The position numbers were made by a program, and so were the translations under genes. A model generated the notes under the pieces. It saw only the letters and a program-made list of their open reading frames with translations. It was not told the DNA's origin and ran no database searches. Below are positions 13,092-21,080 of a stretch of 21,171 nucleotides of DNA, piece after piece. The stretch is from contig DJPX01000030.1 in NCBI GenBank assembly GCA_002438635.1, positions 31,445 through 52,615 of the forward strand, given 5' to 3'. Source of the DNA: Bacteroidales bacterium UBA6401 (lineage in GTDB: Bacteria; Bacteroidota; Bacteroidia; Bacteroidales; UBA932). How positions within the stretch are numbered: the first letter of the stretch is position 1; every line of letters starts with the position of its first letter.

Positions 13092-14036
13092 TCACTCTTC
13101 CTCTTGCTTGTCAAAAGCTTTTACGATTTTACTTACTAAAGGGTGTCGGACTATGTCTTCATTGGTAAATGAGACGGTCGCGATGCCCTTAATGTTTTTA
13201 AGCATATCGATTCCCTTTAAAAGTCCACTATCCTTTTTATTAGGTAAATCCACTTGGGATGCATCACCTGTTACGATGAATTTGGCATTGGCTCCCATAC
13301 GCGTGAGAAACATTTTGAGCTGCCCCAAATTAGTGTTTTGAGCTTCATCTAAGATGACGCAGGCTTTATCTAAGGTGCGTCCTCTCATATATGCAAGCGG
13401 TGCTATTTGAATGGTTCCCTCCGAGATGAGTTCTTGCAGTTTCTTTTGAGGGATCATATCTCCCAGAGCATCATACAGAGGCTGTAGGTATGGGTCTAAT
13501 TTGTCTTTAAGGTCGCCAGGAAGGAATCCTAGCCTCTCTCCGGCCTCTACGGCTGGTCTGGTTAGGATGATTCGTTTAATCTCTCGATTTTTCAGTGCTC
13601 GTACTGCAAGCGCTATAGCTATGTATGTTTTTCCTGTTCCAGCCGGGCCAATGGCAAATACCAAGTCGTTTTCGAAATAGTCTTTTACCATTTCTTCTTG
13701 CTTGGCATTTCTGGCTTTTATGGGCTTGCCTTCCGTGTTATATACTATTACCGCCCCTGCGTCTAATTTGAAATCTGCGCTCTTGCTTTCGCCTTCAAAT
13801 ATATCTTCAACATCATATATGTTTAGGTGCATTTTATGCGTCATCTTTTCGGTTAGGATATTGAATTTTTGAAGGAAATCTTCTATGTCTTCCGCCTTGC
13901 CATCAAGAATGATTTCATTCCCCCTTGCCACGACTTTTAGATTAGGATAGTATGAACAAAATTCCCTAAGTATGGAATCTCCGACTCCATATAGTTTTAC
14001 TGGATCTAGTCCATCGATACTGTAAGTTTTTCTCAT
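13092..14036 (-). CDS. phoH: PhoH-like ATPase
   Basis: The 314-residue cytoplasmic P-loop protein belongs to the PhoH/YbeZ family, linked to RNA metabolism and the YbeY pathway. Walker A is GPAGTGKT (130-137) and Walker B is CVILDEAQN (226-234, D230-E231). RPAVEAGERLGFLPGDLKDKLDPY (160-183) and FIVTGDASQVDLP are family hallmarks. The first 110 residues hold a KH-like segment (NLKVVARGNEIILDG). Length is typical. A -7 box TAACTTTG ends five bases before the ATG, again implying a leaderless mRNA. The gene diverges from the leuS operon and converges on the TPR gene with directly adjoining stop codons. Confidence 0.93.
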   Translation of the reverse strand: MRKTYSIDGLDPVKLYGVGDSILREFCSYYPNLKVVARGNEIILDGKAEDIEDFLQKFNILTEKMTHKMHLNIYDVEDIFEGESKSADFKLDAGAVIVYNTEGKPIKARNAKQEEMVKDYFENDLVFAIGPAGTGKTYIAIALAVRALKNREIKRIILTRPAVEAGERLGFLPGDLKDKLDPYLQPLYDALGDMIPQKKLQELISEGTIQIAPLAYMRGRTLDKACVILDEAQNTNLGQLKMFLTRMGANAKFIVTGDASQVDLPNKKDSGLLKGIDMLKNIKGIATVSFTNEDIVRHPLVSKIVKAFDKQEEE

Positions 14037-14041
14037 AATGG

Positions 14042-14049
14042 CAAAGTTA
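14042..14049 (-). promoter_or_regulatory. -7 box of phoH
   Basis: On the minus strand TAACTTTG matches TAnnTTTG, five bases upstream of the ATG at 14036. The transcript would begin at or within a few bases of the start codon. No clear -33 TTTG is present. Confidence 0.5.
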
Positions 14050-14080
14050 GTAATCTTATCGTTTATTTCTTAATTCTTAT

Positions 14081-14088
14081 TATTTTTG
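14081..14088 (+). promoter_or_regulatory. -7 box of the SPOR-leuS-yitT operon
   Basis: TATTTTTG matches TAnnTTTG and lies 23 bases before the ATG at 14112. It is the only good candidate promoter for the four-gene operon. The -33 element is not obvious. Divergent from the phoH promoter 31 bases away. Confidence 0.5.
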
Positions 14089-14111
14089 TAGGTTAAGAAA
14101 ATGTTAGTGGA

Positions 14112-14621
14112 ATGAAAAAATATTTTGTTGTTGCAGCCGTTTGGGCATTGACGGTGATGAGCGTTTCTTCTTGCGATTTTTTCCGGTCTTTGGCAGGAAG
14201 GCCCACCTCGGCAGAGTTAAAATCTTCTGCCAGGGAAAAAACGGAAATCGCCTCCAAGGGTGTGCCTGTTGATACTGTATCGGCGCCAGTGGTTGAAAGC
14301 GAGGAATATACTATGATAAAAAGACAGGGAAGGCTTTCGGTTCCATTGGCCTATACGCATACGACCAGCACCTTAAAAGCGGTGCCGGAGTATAAGTATT
14401 ATATACTGGTCGGAACTTATAGGAAAAAGCCGACTATGGATAAGATGATAGCACAGGCCAGTGATGCTGGATATAAGATATATCTTCTAGAATATGCAAA
14501 TGGGCTGACTAGTGTGGCACTCAAGCCGTGTAACACATTAGAAGAGGCAATAGATGCTTATGCTCAAGTTTCAAAGGAGGATTTTTGTCCTAAGGATGCC
14601 TGTGTTTTGATAGCTAAATAA
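14112..14621 (+). CDS. SPOR-domain lipoprotein
   Basis: The 169-residue lipoprotein has signal residues 1-20 and lipobox VSSC (C21). A low-complexity, Ser/Lys/Val-rich linker (about 30-88) leads to a C-terminal SPOR-like domain (about 92-169) with YKYYILVGTYRKKPTMDKMIAQASDAGYKIYLLEYANGLTSVAL. SPOR domains bind septal peptidoglycan stripped of stem peptides, so a cell-envelope or division role is likely. The strand-helix-strand pattern (YYILVGTY, helix, KIYLLEY) is the main support. It begins a dense operon with leuS 10 bases downstream. Confidence 0.85.
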   Translation: MKKYFVVAAVWALTVMSVSSCDFFRSLAGRPTSAELKSSAREKTEIASKGVPVDTVSAPVVESEEYTMIKRQGRLSVPLAYTHTTSTLKAVPEYKYYILVGTYRKKPTMDKMIAQASDAGYKIYLLEYANGLTSVALKPCNTLEEAIDAYAQVSKEDFCPKDACVLIAK

Positions 14622-14631
14622 TGGGATAGAT

Positions 14632-17358
14632 ATGGAATACGATTTTAGAAAAATAGAAAAGAAATGGCAGTCCCGATGGGCTGCAGAGGGCACTTATAAA
14701 GTAACTGAAGATCATAGCAAGCCTAAGTACTATGTATTGGATATGTTTCCTTATCCATCAGGGGCAGGCTTACACGTGGGACATCCATTGGGATATATAG
14801 CCAGTGATATTTATTCTAGATATAAGAGATTGAAAGGCTTTAATGTTTTACATCCGATGGGGTACGATGCGTTTGGTCTTCCTGCAGAGCAGTACGCTAT
14901 TCAGACTGGCCAACATCCCGAATTAACTACTGAAATTAATGCTGCTCGGTATCGTAAGCAATTGGATAGGATAGGGTTTTCTTACGATTGGTCTCGAGAG
15001 ATAAAGACTTGTGATCCATCTTTTTATAAGTGGACGCAATGGGCTTTCCTTAAGATGTTCTCTTGTTGGTACGATCCAGATTCCGACAAGGCACGTCCTA
15101 TAGAGGAACTTATTCATAAATTCAAAACCACAGGCTATGATGGGATAAGTCCGCAGCAATGGAATTCGTATTCGGATAAGGAGAGAAACGATGTCCTTAT
15201 GCGGTATAGAATAGCCTATCTGGGAGAGACTTCAGTCAATTGGTGTGAGGGATTAGGGACAGTGCTGGCAAATGACGAAGTGAAGGATGGGATAAGTGTG
15301 CGTGGAGGATTTCCAGTGGAGCAGCGGAAGATGAAACAGTGGCAACTTCGTGTCAGTGCTTATGCTGATAGGTTGTTAAATGGTTTAGAAAAACTCGACT
15401 GGAGTGATTCCCTTAAGGATATGCAACGTAATTGGATAGGAAAGTCGGAAGGAACAGAGGTCGTGTTCGATACGAAATGTGACGGACGAAGCTTGCCAGT
15501 AACTATATTCACAACAAGGGTTGATACTATATATGGTGTGACTTTTATGGTTCTTGCTCCAGAGAGCGAGCTTGTGGATAAACTTACATCGGCATCGCAA
15601 AAAGAGGCGGTAGAGGCTTATATAAAGGAAGTTAAGAAGAAGACAGAAAGGGAACGAATTTCTCAAAAGGGCGTAACAGGTGTCTTTTCGGGCGCTTATG
15701 GTATAAATCCTTTTAATGGAGAGCAGATACCTATATGGATAAGCGAATATGTTCTTGCTGGGTATGGTACCGGAGCTATAATGGCGGTTCCGGCACATGA
15801 TAGCCGCGATTATGCATTTGCTAAGAAATTTGCGCTTCCTATAGTACCAATTATCGAAGCTTGCGATGTTTCCGAGAATTCATTCGATGCCAAGAGTGGC
15901 GTAATGTGCAATAGCGGTTTCCTTAATGGGAAGAGTGTGCAGGAGGCAATGGAATTGGCCAAGGATTATGTGGAGGAAAAGGGAATAGGGCATAGAAAGA
16001 CGAATTATCGTCTTCGTGATGCTATATTTTCTCGTCAAAGGTACTGGGGTGAGCCTTTCCCTATTTATTATAAGGATGGTATGCCTTTCCCAGTGGAAGA
16101 AAAGGACCTCCCTATTCGTCTGCCTCAAATAGATTCATTTAAGCCATCCTCCGATGGACAGCCTCCTCTTGCTCGTGCTAAGGATTGGTCTTACAAAGGA
16201 TACCCACTTGAAACAAGCACAATGCCTGGCTTTGCCGGATCATCCGCTTATTACCTTAGGTATATGGATCCACATAATGATAAGGCCTTAGTGGATAAGA
16301 AAATAGATGAGTATTGGCAGTCAGTGGATCTATATGTGGGTGGAACAGAACACGCCACGGGACATTTGATTTATTCTCGTTTTTGGAATAAGTTCCTTTA
16401 TGATCTTGGTTATGTGTGCCGTGATGAACCTTTTGACAAATTGGTAAATCAAGGAATGATACAGGGGCGCTCTAATTTCGTATACAGAATAGTGGGTACG
16501 AACACTTTTGTTTCACTGGGATTGAAAAATAACTATGAAACAACTGAAATTCACGTAGATGTGAACTTGGTCCACAATGATAAGCTCGATATTGAGGCTT
16601 TCAAGGCTTGGCGTGAGGAATATGCAAGTGCTGAATTTATCTTGGAGGATGGTGAGTATATATGTGGATGGGCTGTGGAGAAAATGAGTAAGAGTATGTA
16701 TAATGTGGTTAATCCTGACGACATTTGTGACACGTATGGTGCAGATACGCTAAGACTTTATGAAATGTTCCTAGGCCCTATAGAACAAAGTAAGCCTTGG
16801 GATACTAAGGGGATAGATGGTGTGCACCGCTTCTTGAAGAAGTTCTGGAGGCTATTTTACGATGGAGATAAATTCTTGGTTACAGATGAGAAAGCTACTG
16901 CATCGGAACTTAGAGCCCTGCATAAACTTATAGCTAAAGAACAAGCAGATATAGAGGCCTTCTCTTATAACACTACTGTAAGTGCTTTTATGATAGCTGT
17001 TTCGGAGCTTGGGGAATGCCACAAACGCGAGATTCTTTCACCACTTGTTATACTTCTAAGCCCTTTTGCACCTCATATTTCAGAGGAACTTTGGGAAGCA
17101 TTAGGTGAAAAGAGCAGCGTGTGTACGGCCAAATTCCCTGATTTTATAGAATCATATACCATCGAGGACACTGTGACTTATCCGGTCCAATTCAATGGAA
17201 AGATGCGTTTTACCATACAGCTTCCTAAATCTGACAGCGCCCAGATGGTAGAAACTGCGGTTAGGAATGCACCACAGACAGCTAAGTATGTAGGCGATGC
17301 TCATATCGTCAAGGTTATTGTTGTTCCTGGTAGGATAATTAATATAGTGGTAAAATAA
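14632..17358 (+). CDS. leuS: Leucyl-tRNA synthetase
   Basis: The 908-residue class I synthetase charges tRNA-Leu with leucine. The HIGH motif is HVGH (48-51, in PSGAGLHVGHPLGY) and KMSKS is exact (684-688, in VEKMSKSMYN). The CP1 editing domain occupies about 225-425 and contains TTRVDTIYGVTFMVLAPE and GTGAIMAVPAHDSRDYAFA, whose aspartate clears mischarged tRNA. A segment of about 50 residues before KMSKS (NTFVSLGLKNNY... to EDGEYICGW) is longer than in E. coli LeuS and appears to be a lineage-specific insert. The anticodon-binding and C-terminal domains are complete. It lies 10 bases after the SPOR gene, and its TAA shares its last base with the ATG of the first yitT gene (TAATG). Confidence 0.97.
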   Translation: MEYDFRKIEKKWQSRWAAEGTYKVTEDHSKPKYYVLDMFPYPSGAGLHVGHPLGYIASDIYSRYKRLKGFNVLHPMGYDAFGLPAEQYAIQTGQHPELTTEINAARYRKQLDRIGFSYDWSREIKTCDPSFYKWTQWAFLKMFSCWYDPDSDKARPIEELIHKFKTTGYDGISPQQWNSYSDKERNDVLMRYRIAYLGETSVNWCEGLGTVLANDEVKDGISVRGGFPVEQRKMKQWQLRVSAYADRLLNGLEKLDWSDSLKDMQRNWIGKSEGTEVVFDTKCDGRSLPVTIFTTRVDTIYGVTFMVLAPESELVDKLTSASQKEAVEAYIKEVKKKTERERISQKGVTGVFSGAYGINPFNGEQIPIWISEYVLAGYGTGAIMAVPAHDSRDYAFAKKFALPIVPIIEACDVSENSFDAKSGVMCNSGFLNGKSVQEAMELAKDYVEEKGIGHRKTNYRLRDAIFSRQRYWGEPFPIYYKDGMPFPVEEKDLPIRLPQIDSFKPSSDGQPPLARAKDWSYKGYPLETSTMPGFAGSSAYYLRYMDPHNDKALVDKKIDEYWQSVDLYVGGTEHATGHLIYSRFWNKFLYDLGYVCRDEPFDKLVNQGMIQGRSNFVYRIVGTNTFVSLGLKNNYETTEIHVDVNLVHNDKLDIEAFKAWREEYASAEFILEDGEYICGWAVEKMSKSMYNVVNPDDICDTYGADTLRLYEMFLGPIEQSKPWDTKGIDGVHRFLKKFWRLFYDGDKFLVTDEKATASELRALHKLIAKEQADIEAFSYNTTVSAFMIAVSELGECHKREILSPLVILLSPFAPHISEELWEALGEKSSVCTAKFPDFIESYTIEDTVTYPVQFNGKMRFTIQLPKSDSAQMVETAVRNAPQTAKYVGDAHIVKVIVVPGRIINIVVK

Positions 17359-18272
17359 TGAAGAAAGTCAAAATTCTATCCGTATTGAAGGAGTACCTGT
17401 TGCTCACGGTTGCTTGTTTTATCTTTGCGCTTGCTTGGGAGGGCTTTATGATCCCAAATGCTATGTCGGCGGGTGGTATGATGGGTCTTTCCACAGTGCT
17501 TCAATATGCCACGGGAGGTTTAATTCCTGCACAGTACACATACGTAGTGATTAATGTGTTACTGATACTTGTGGCTATGTGGGTTATGGGCATTGGCTTT
17601 GGGTTTAAAACCATTTATTGTATACTGGTTTCGACAATAATGATGTCGATAGTTGGAAAGTTAGAGTGTTTGCATTGTGTTCCAGGCGAATTTTTCTATG
17701 TTCAAGAAAGGCTGTTGGTTCCTTTGATTGCCGGTTCTTTGGAAGCTCTTGCCATAGGCATGATAATTCGCAATGGTGGCAGTACGGGAGGAACGGACAT
17801 TATAGCGTTGATGATAAATAAGTATTGGCCGGTATCGCTTAGCAAAGCATTTATGATCATGGATCTTGTGATTGTAGGATTGATACTGCTATTGCCAGAT
17901 CGTACTTTTACTGATATGATATATGGTATACTTGAGATTGTAACTTTCTCTTTGATAGTGGATGTGGTAGTGGGCGGATCAAAAGGCTCTTATCAATTGA
18001 TGGTTTTCTCCGAAAAATATAAGGAAATAGCCGACCACATTATCGATGACATGGGGAGGGGAGTAACGGTGTTACGGGCTCAGGGATGGTATACGAAGAG
18101 TGATAAAAACGTGCTTTTGATATTAATCGGTAGAAAGGAGTTGCCTTCTTTGATGAAAGAGATTAAAAGGTTAGATAGTAAGGCTTTTATGTCTGTTTCA
18201 CCTACGAACAATGTGTATGGAGAAGGTTTTGAAGAAATAAAGGCGGGAATCAGTACTAAAAAATCGAAATAA
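17358..18272 (+). CDS. YitT family membrane protein, first tandem copy
   Basis: The 304-residue protein has five or so transmembrane helices in residues 12-205 (YitT membrane domain) and a cytoplasmic DUF2179 domain (about 220-285, with RGVTVLRAQGWYTKSDKNVLLILIGRKEL). The signature RNGGSTGGTDIIA (138-150) is present. Transport has been suggested for the family, but no substrate is established. Its ATG overlaps the leuS stop by one base. A paralogue of the same layout follows after one base, evidently an old tandem duplication given the extensive divergence between the copies. Confidence 0.9.
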   Translation: MKKVKILSVLKEYLLLTVACFIFALAWEGFMIPNAMSAGGMMGLSTVLQYATGGLIPAQYTYVVINVLLILVAMWVMGIGFGFKTIYCILVSTIMMSIVGKLECLHCVPGEFFYVQERLLVPLIAGSLEALAIGMIIRNGGSTGGTDIIALMINKYWPVSLSKAFMIMDLVIVGLILLLPDRTFTDMIYGILEIVTFSLIVDVVVGGSKGSYQLMVFSEKYKEIADHIIDDMGRGVTVLRAQGWYTKSDKNVLLILIGRKELPSLMKEIKRLDSKAFMSVSPTNNVYGEGFEEIKAGISTKKSK

Positions 18273-18273
18273 A

Positions 18274-19206
18274 ATGCTAAAGGGATCTTTTTTTAGGACG
18301 ATAAAGGAATATTTAATTATCACCTTCGGTATGTTGCTTTACATAGTGGGCTGGAGTGTTTTCCTAGTGCCTAATCAGCTTGTGGGTGGAGGTGTTTCAG
18401 GACTTGCATCTGTAGTACAATACGCTACAAATGGGGCCATTAAGATGGGTTATACGTATTTTGTCGTGAATGTTGTACTTCTCATAGTGGCATTGTTCAT
18501 TTTGGGTAACAAGTTTGGCTTCAAAACCATCTATGCCATAGTTATTGCCTCTGTAGGGCTTAATGTGTTTCAAGATATTATCCCTGCGGATATATGTCAG
18601 GATTTGGCAGTGGCCAATGGTAAACTGATGAGTTCCATAATGGGAGGTCTTATGGCCGGGTGTGGAATTGGGCTTTGTATGTCGCAGGGTGGCAGTACAG
18701 GAGGTACAGATATTATAGCATTGATCGTCAATAAGTATCGTAATGTTTCGCCAGGTAAGATGATTCTTGCCATGGATGTGGTTATAATACTTTCATCATT
18801 GCTTGTACCTATTCAGAACCCCGATGGCTCCATCATACAGTTGAATGATAAGATTACGACTTGTGTTTATGGCTTTATCCTTATAGCGGTCAATGGAACC
18901 GTTCTCGATATGGTGATAGCCGGTTCTCGTCAAAGTGTTCAGCTTTTTATTTTAAGTAAAAAGCATGCTGAAATAGCTGATGCTATAACTCACGATTTAC
19001 ATCGTGGAGTAACTGTCCTGAATGGAATGGGGTGGTATACCAAGCAGCCGACGGAAGTTCTTATGGTACTTACCAGAAAATACGACTTAAATGTACTTTT
19101 ACGTTACATAAAGTCAATAGATCCGGAGGCATTCCTGTCTGTATCGACTGTGACGGGGGTATACGGAAAAGGCTTCGAGACCATTAAAACTGGACGAAAA
19201 AAATAG
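18274..19206 (+). CDS. YitT family membrane protein, second tandem copy
   Basis: The 310-residue paralogue of the preceding protein matches it end to end: KEYLxxT start, (V)GFKTIYxI, SQGGSTGGTDIIALIVNKY (137-155), and a DUF2179 segment with RGVTVLNGMGWYTKQPTEVLMVLTRK. It carries an extra loop before the fourth helix pair (PIQNPDGSIIQLNDK, about 179-195) that the first copy lacks. Keeping both copies in one operon suggests a heteromeric complex or separate substrates, which is inference. It is the last gene of the operon and is followed by a long terminator hairpin. Confidence 0.9.
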   Translation: MLKGSFFRTIKEYLIITFGMLLYIVGWSVFLVPNQLVGGGVSGLASVVQYATNGAIKMGYTYFVVNVVLLIVALFILGNKFGFKTIYAIVIASVGLNVFQDIIPADICQDLAVANGKLMSSIMGGLMAGCGIGLCMSQGGSTGGTDIIALIVNKYRNVSPGKMILAMDVVIILSSLLVPIQNPDGSIIQLNDKITTCVYGFILIAVNGTVLDMVIAGSRQSVQLFILSKKHAEIADAITHDLHRGVTVLNGMGWYTKQPTEVLMVLTRKYDLNVLLRYIKSIDPEAFLSVSTVTGVYGKGFETIKTGRKK

Positions 19207-19236
19207 TTTGCTCGTGCGTTCGCCACATTATTGAGA

Positions 19237-19274
19237 AATAAAGCCCCTTGGAGTTAATTCCAAAGGGCTTTATT
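19237..19274 (+). terminator. Long terminator hairpin of the leuS-yitT operon
   Basis: AATAAAGCCC (19237-19246) pairs with GGGCTTTATT (19265-19274). After one C-A mismatch, TTGGA (19248-19252) pairs with TCCAA (19259-19263) around the loop GTTAAT. The A/T flanks supply the U-rich side in both directions. The -7 box of the next gene begins three bases later, so the hairpin also insulates that promoter. Confidence 0.85.
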
Positions 19275-19276
19275 CC

Positions 19277-19284
19277 TATATTTG
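19277..19284 (+). promoter_or_regulatory. -7 box of the AraC-type gene
   Basis: TATATTTG matches TAnnTTTG. It lies between the upstream terminator and the ATG at 19308, predicting a leader of about 18 bases. It also excludes the upstream in-frame TTG at 19248, which lies inside the terminator hairpin, as a start codon. Confidence 0.55.
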
Positions 19285-19307
19285 AACTGGCTAACCATAT
19301 ACAAGTT

Positions 19308-19748
19308 ATGAAATTGTTTTTAAAGAGTAGATTTGCCCATAAGGGAATTTCCTCCGTCGTAAGGGATGAGGCGAAGGATATGAACGCGTTGTATTTGCGT
19401 ATCGAGAAATTGATGAAAGAAAAGAGCCCATATCTTGATGGTGACTTTACCATAAAAGATTTGTCACATTCGGTTTATCATAATAGGGCTTATGTTTCAA
19501 AGACGATTAATAAGGTCGCCAAGGTTAATTTTAGGAATTATATCAATACCTATCGCATAAGATATGCTGTCGAACTTATAAAAAAGGATCCTCGGGTTAA
19601 AATCAGTGAGGTGGCTTCTCTATCCGGATTCAACTCTCTGCCGACTTTTAATTCGTCCTTTAAGGATGTGATGTCAATGCGTCCTAGCGAATATCTTTGC
19701 GAGTTGCGAGCACGTCGTCCGCTATTTTCTTCCAAGACGATAGAATAG
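19308..19748 (+). CDS. Small AraC-family transcription regulator (DNA-binding domain only)
   Basis: From the ATG at 19308 the protein has 146 residues. It consists of a short basic N-terminal helix region (about 1-45) and a C-terminal AraC-type double helix-turn-helix (about 46-135). The first HTH is DFTIKDLSHSVYHNRAYVSKTINKV. The linker helix contains FRNYINTYRIRYAVELI, and the second HTH is KISEVASLSGFNSLPTFNSSFKDVMSMRPSEY. There is no sensor, receiver or membrane domain, unlike typical AraC or hybrid regulators. It may be a constitutive regulator or respond through an unseen partner. I reject the longer frame from TTG 19248 because it lies within the upstream terminator. The last 65 bases overlap the antisense rluA-type gene. 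Confidence 0.87.
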   Translation: MKLFLKSRFAHKGISSVVRDEAKDMNALYLRIEKLMKEKSPYLDGDFTIKDLSHSVYHNRAYVSKTINKVAKVNFRNYINTYRIRYAVELIKKDPRVKISEVASLSGFNSLPTFNSSFKDVMSMRPSEYLCELRARRPLFSSKTIE

Positions 19749-20424
19749 GTGCGATTATCTCCATTTTTTCCTTTCTCACAGGATGAATAAAAGAAATATA
19801 TCTGGCGTGAAGGCATATTCCTGCATCAGGATTAGATCTACTGGCGCCATATTTTAGATCTCCTTTTATGGTACAACCTATATTTGCCAGTTGACATCTA
19901 ATTTGATGATGCCTTCCTGTGAGCAACTGAACCTCTATAAGGCAGTATTTTTGGCCTTCGCCGATGACTTTGTATTTTAAACGGGCCAATTTGGCTCCAA
20001 CTCTCTCATTTTCTTTGCAGATATAACTTTTATTCTGCTTTTCGTTTTTCCATATATAGTTATCGAGTTCACCTTCATCTTTAGGTGGATGACTTTCGCA
20101 TAGAGCCCAGTAGGTTTTATGTATCTGCGATGTCCGGAACATCTCATTAAGCCGTTCAAGGGCTTTAGATGTTTTTGCAAATATGCATACTCCACTTACT
20201 GGCCTATCTAGACGATGAGCCACGCCCATAAAGACTTTTCCTGCTTTGTTATCTCTGTAAGCTATATAGGCTTTAAGCTTTTCACTGAGGCATTCATCAC
20301 CGGTTTTATCCCCCTGGGTTATCTCACCTACGCGTTTGTTTAGGATAAGCAGGTGGTTATCCTCAAAAAGAATCCGGGACTCAAGGTCCCGGATTTCATT
20401 GTCTGATAGTAGTCTATATTCCAC
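19684..20424 (-). CDS. RluA-family pseudouridine synthase
   Basis: The 246-residue protein isomerises uridine to pseudouridine in rRNA or tRNA. Motif I is ILFEDNHLLILNKRVG (18-33). The catalytic motif is AHRLDRPVSG with D73, and the C-terminal motif is LLTGRHHQIRCQLANIG. There is no S4 domain. The start is GTG at 20424: an in-frame stop lies just upstream and no later start keeps motif I. It begins 12 bases after the OmpA-like gene and is probably co-transcribed with it, but a terminator-like hairpin lies within codons 10-18. Its 3' end overlaps the AraC-type gene by 65 bases on the opposite strand. Target position is not predictable from the sequence. Confidence 0.92.
   Translation of the reverse strand: MEYRLLSDNEIRDLESRILFEDNHLLILNKRVGEITQGDKTGDECLSEKLKAYIAYRDNKAGKVFMGVAHRLDRPVSGVCIFAKTSKALERLNEMFRTSQIHKTYWALCESHPPKDEGELDNYIWKNEKQNKSYICKENERVGAKLARLKYKVIGEGQKYCLIEVQLLTGRHHQIRCQLANIGCTIKGDLKYGASRSNPDAGICLHARYISFIHPVRKEKMEIIAPILSSWKKIADDVLATRKDIR
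20366..20395 (-). terminator. Terminator-like hairpin inside the start of the rluA-type gene
   Basis: On the minus strand AATCCGGGAC and GTCCCGGATT form a perfect 10-bp stem (complement of 20371-20395) with loop CTTGA, followed by CTTTTT. It has the full form of an intrinsic terminator for the upstream OmpA-like gene, yet it lies about 30 bases into the downstream coding region. Confidence 0.6.
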
Positions 20425-20436
20425 TATGTTTAGTGA

Positions 20437-21042
20437 TTACTCAGCGATAGATACATTCACTCTGCGCTTGCTTGAGTCTATCTTTTTAGCCTTGCAAGGG
20501 CATACGACCTTCACCTTCTTAGCTGGAACCTGGTAAGCATAAAGCCAATTGCGAACTAGGTTAGCTCTTTCAATTGCTATAGCTTTGTTGTAAGCCTTGT
20601 CTTTAGTGTCGTTAGCGTATGGCTCGATAAGGATCACAGCTGTCTTGTCTGTAGAATTATAAACATCTAGGAATTCTTGAAGAAGTGCCTTGGTCTCAGG
20701 GTTGAGATCGCATCTTTCCTTGTTGTAGGTAATTCCTGCGACAGGCATAGCAAATGTGGTTGAGCCATAAGGAGTTTGAGCGATAGCATCTTTTACAGCC
20801 TGCTTGTAATCCTCTGCCGTGTCTGCTACCGATTCGCCGGCTACAGCCTTTACACCGTCTGAAAGTTCAAAAACCGGAGCAGGCTTGGCTGCCGCCGCTG
20901 CTGCTTCTGCTGCTGCCTTTGCCGCTGCTGCTTCTGCTGCTGCTTTTTCTGCTGCTTCTTTAGCTTTTTTAGACTGACATGAAGTCCCGAGTGAAACCAG
21001 AACTATGAGTCCTGCAACTGTGATGAGTTTGTTAAGTTTCAT
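20437..21042 (-). CDS. OmpA-like lipoprotein with Ala/Lys-rich linker
   Basis: The 201-residue lipoprotein has signal residues 1-21 and lipobox LGTSC (C22). A strongly Ala/Lys/Glu-rich, helix-prone linker spans about 25-56. The C-terminal region (about 105-201) has the pattern of an OmpA/MotB-type peptidoglycan-binding fold: LNPETKALLQEFLDVY, the strand TAVILIEPYAND, NKAIAIERANLVRNWLYAYQVP, KVKVVCPC and a final RRVNVSI strand. The usual GYxDxxG/N...LSxxRA signature is only partly kept. It probably tethers the outer membrane to the cell wall (Pal-like), by inference. It is the first gene of the minus-strand unit that includes the rluA-type gene. The linker suggests a rigid spacer. Confidence 0.8.
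   Translation of the reverse strand: MKLNKLITVAGLIVLVSLGTSCQSKKAKEAAEKAAAEAAAAKAAAEAAAAAAKPAPVFELSDGVKAVAGESVADTAEDYKQAVKDAIAQTPYGSTTFAMPVAGITYNKERCDLNPETKALLQEFLDVYNSTDKTAVILIEPYANDTKDKAYNKAIAIERANLVRNWLYAYQVPAKKVKVVCPCKAKKIDSSKRRVNVSIAE
20884..20964. repeat. Low-complexity GCT/GCC-rich tract encoding the Ala/Lys linker
   Basis: An imperfect triplet-like run of GCT and GCC (plus strand) encodes about 27 mostly Ala, Lys and Glu residues of the OmpA-like lipoprotein. The units are not exact, but such tracts can change length by slippage, always in multiples of three if the gene stays open. Confidence 0.6.
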
Positions 21043-21080
21043 AATTGATATGTGTTTAATTTTATTGCCTTTTATCGCTG

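Noticed and set aside
19248..19307. Longer AraC-type protein starting at TTG 19248
   Set aside because: The extra residues are read from the terminator hairpin and the -7 box; the ATG at 19308 follows both.
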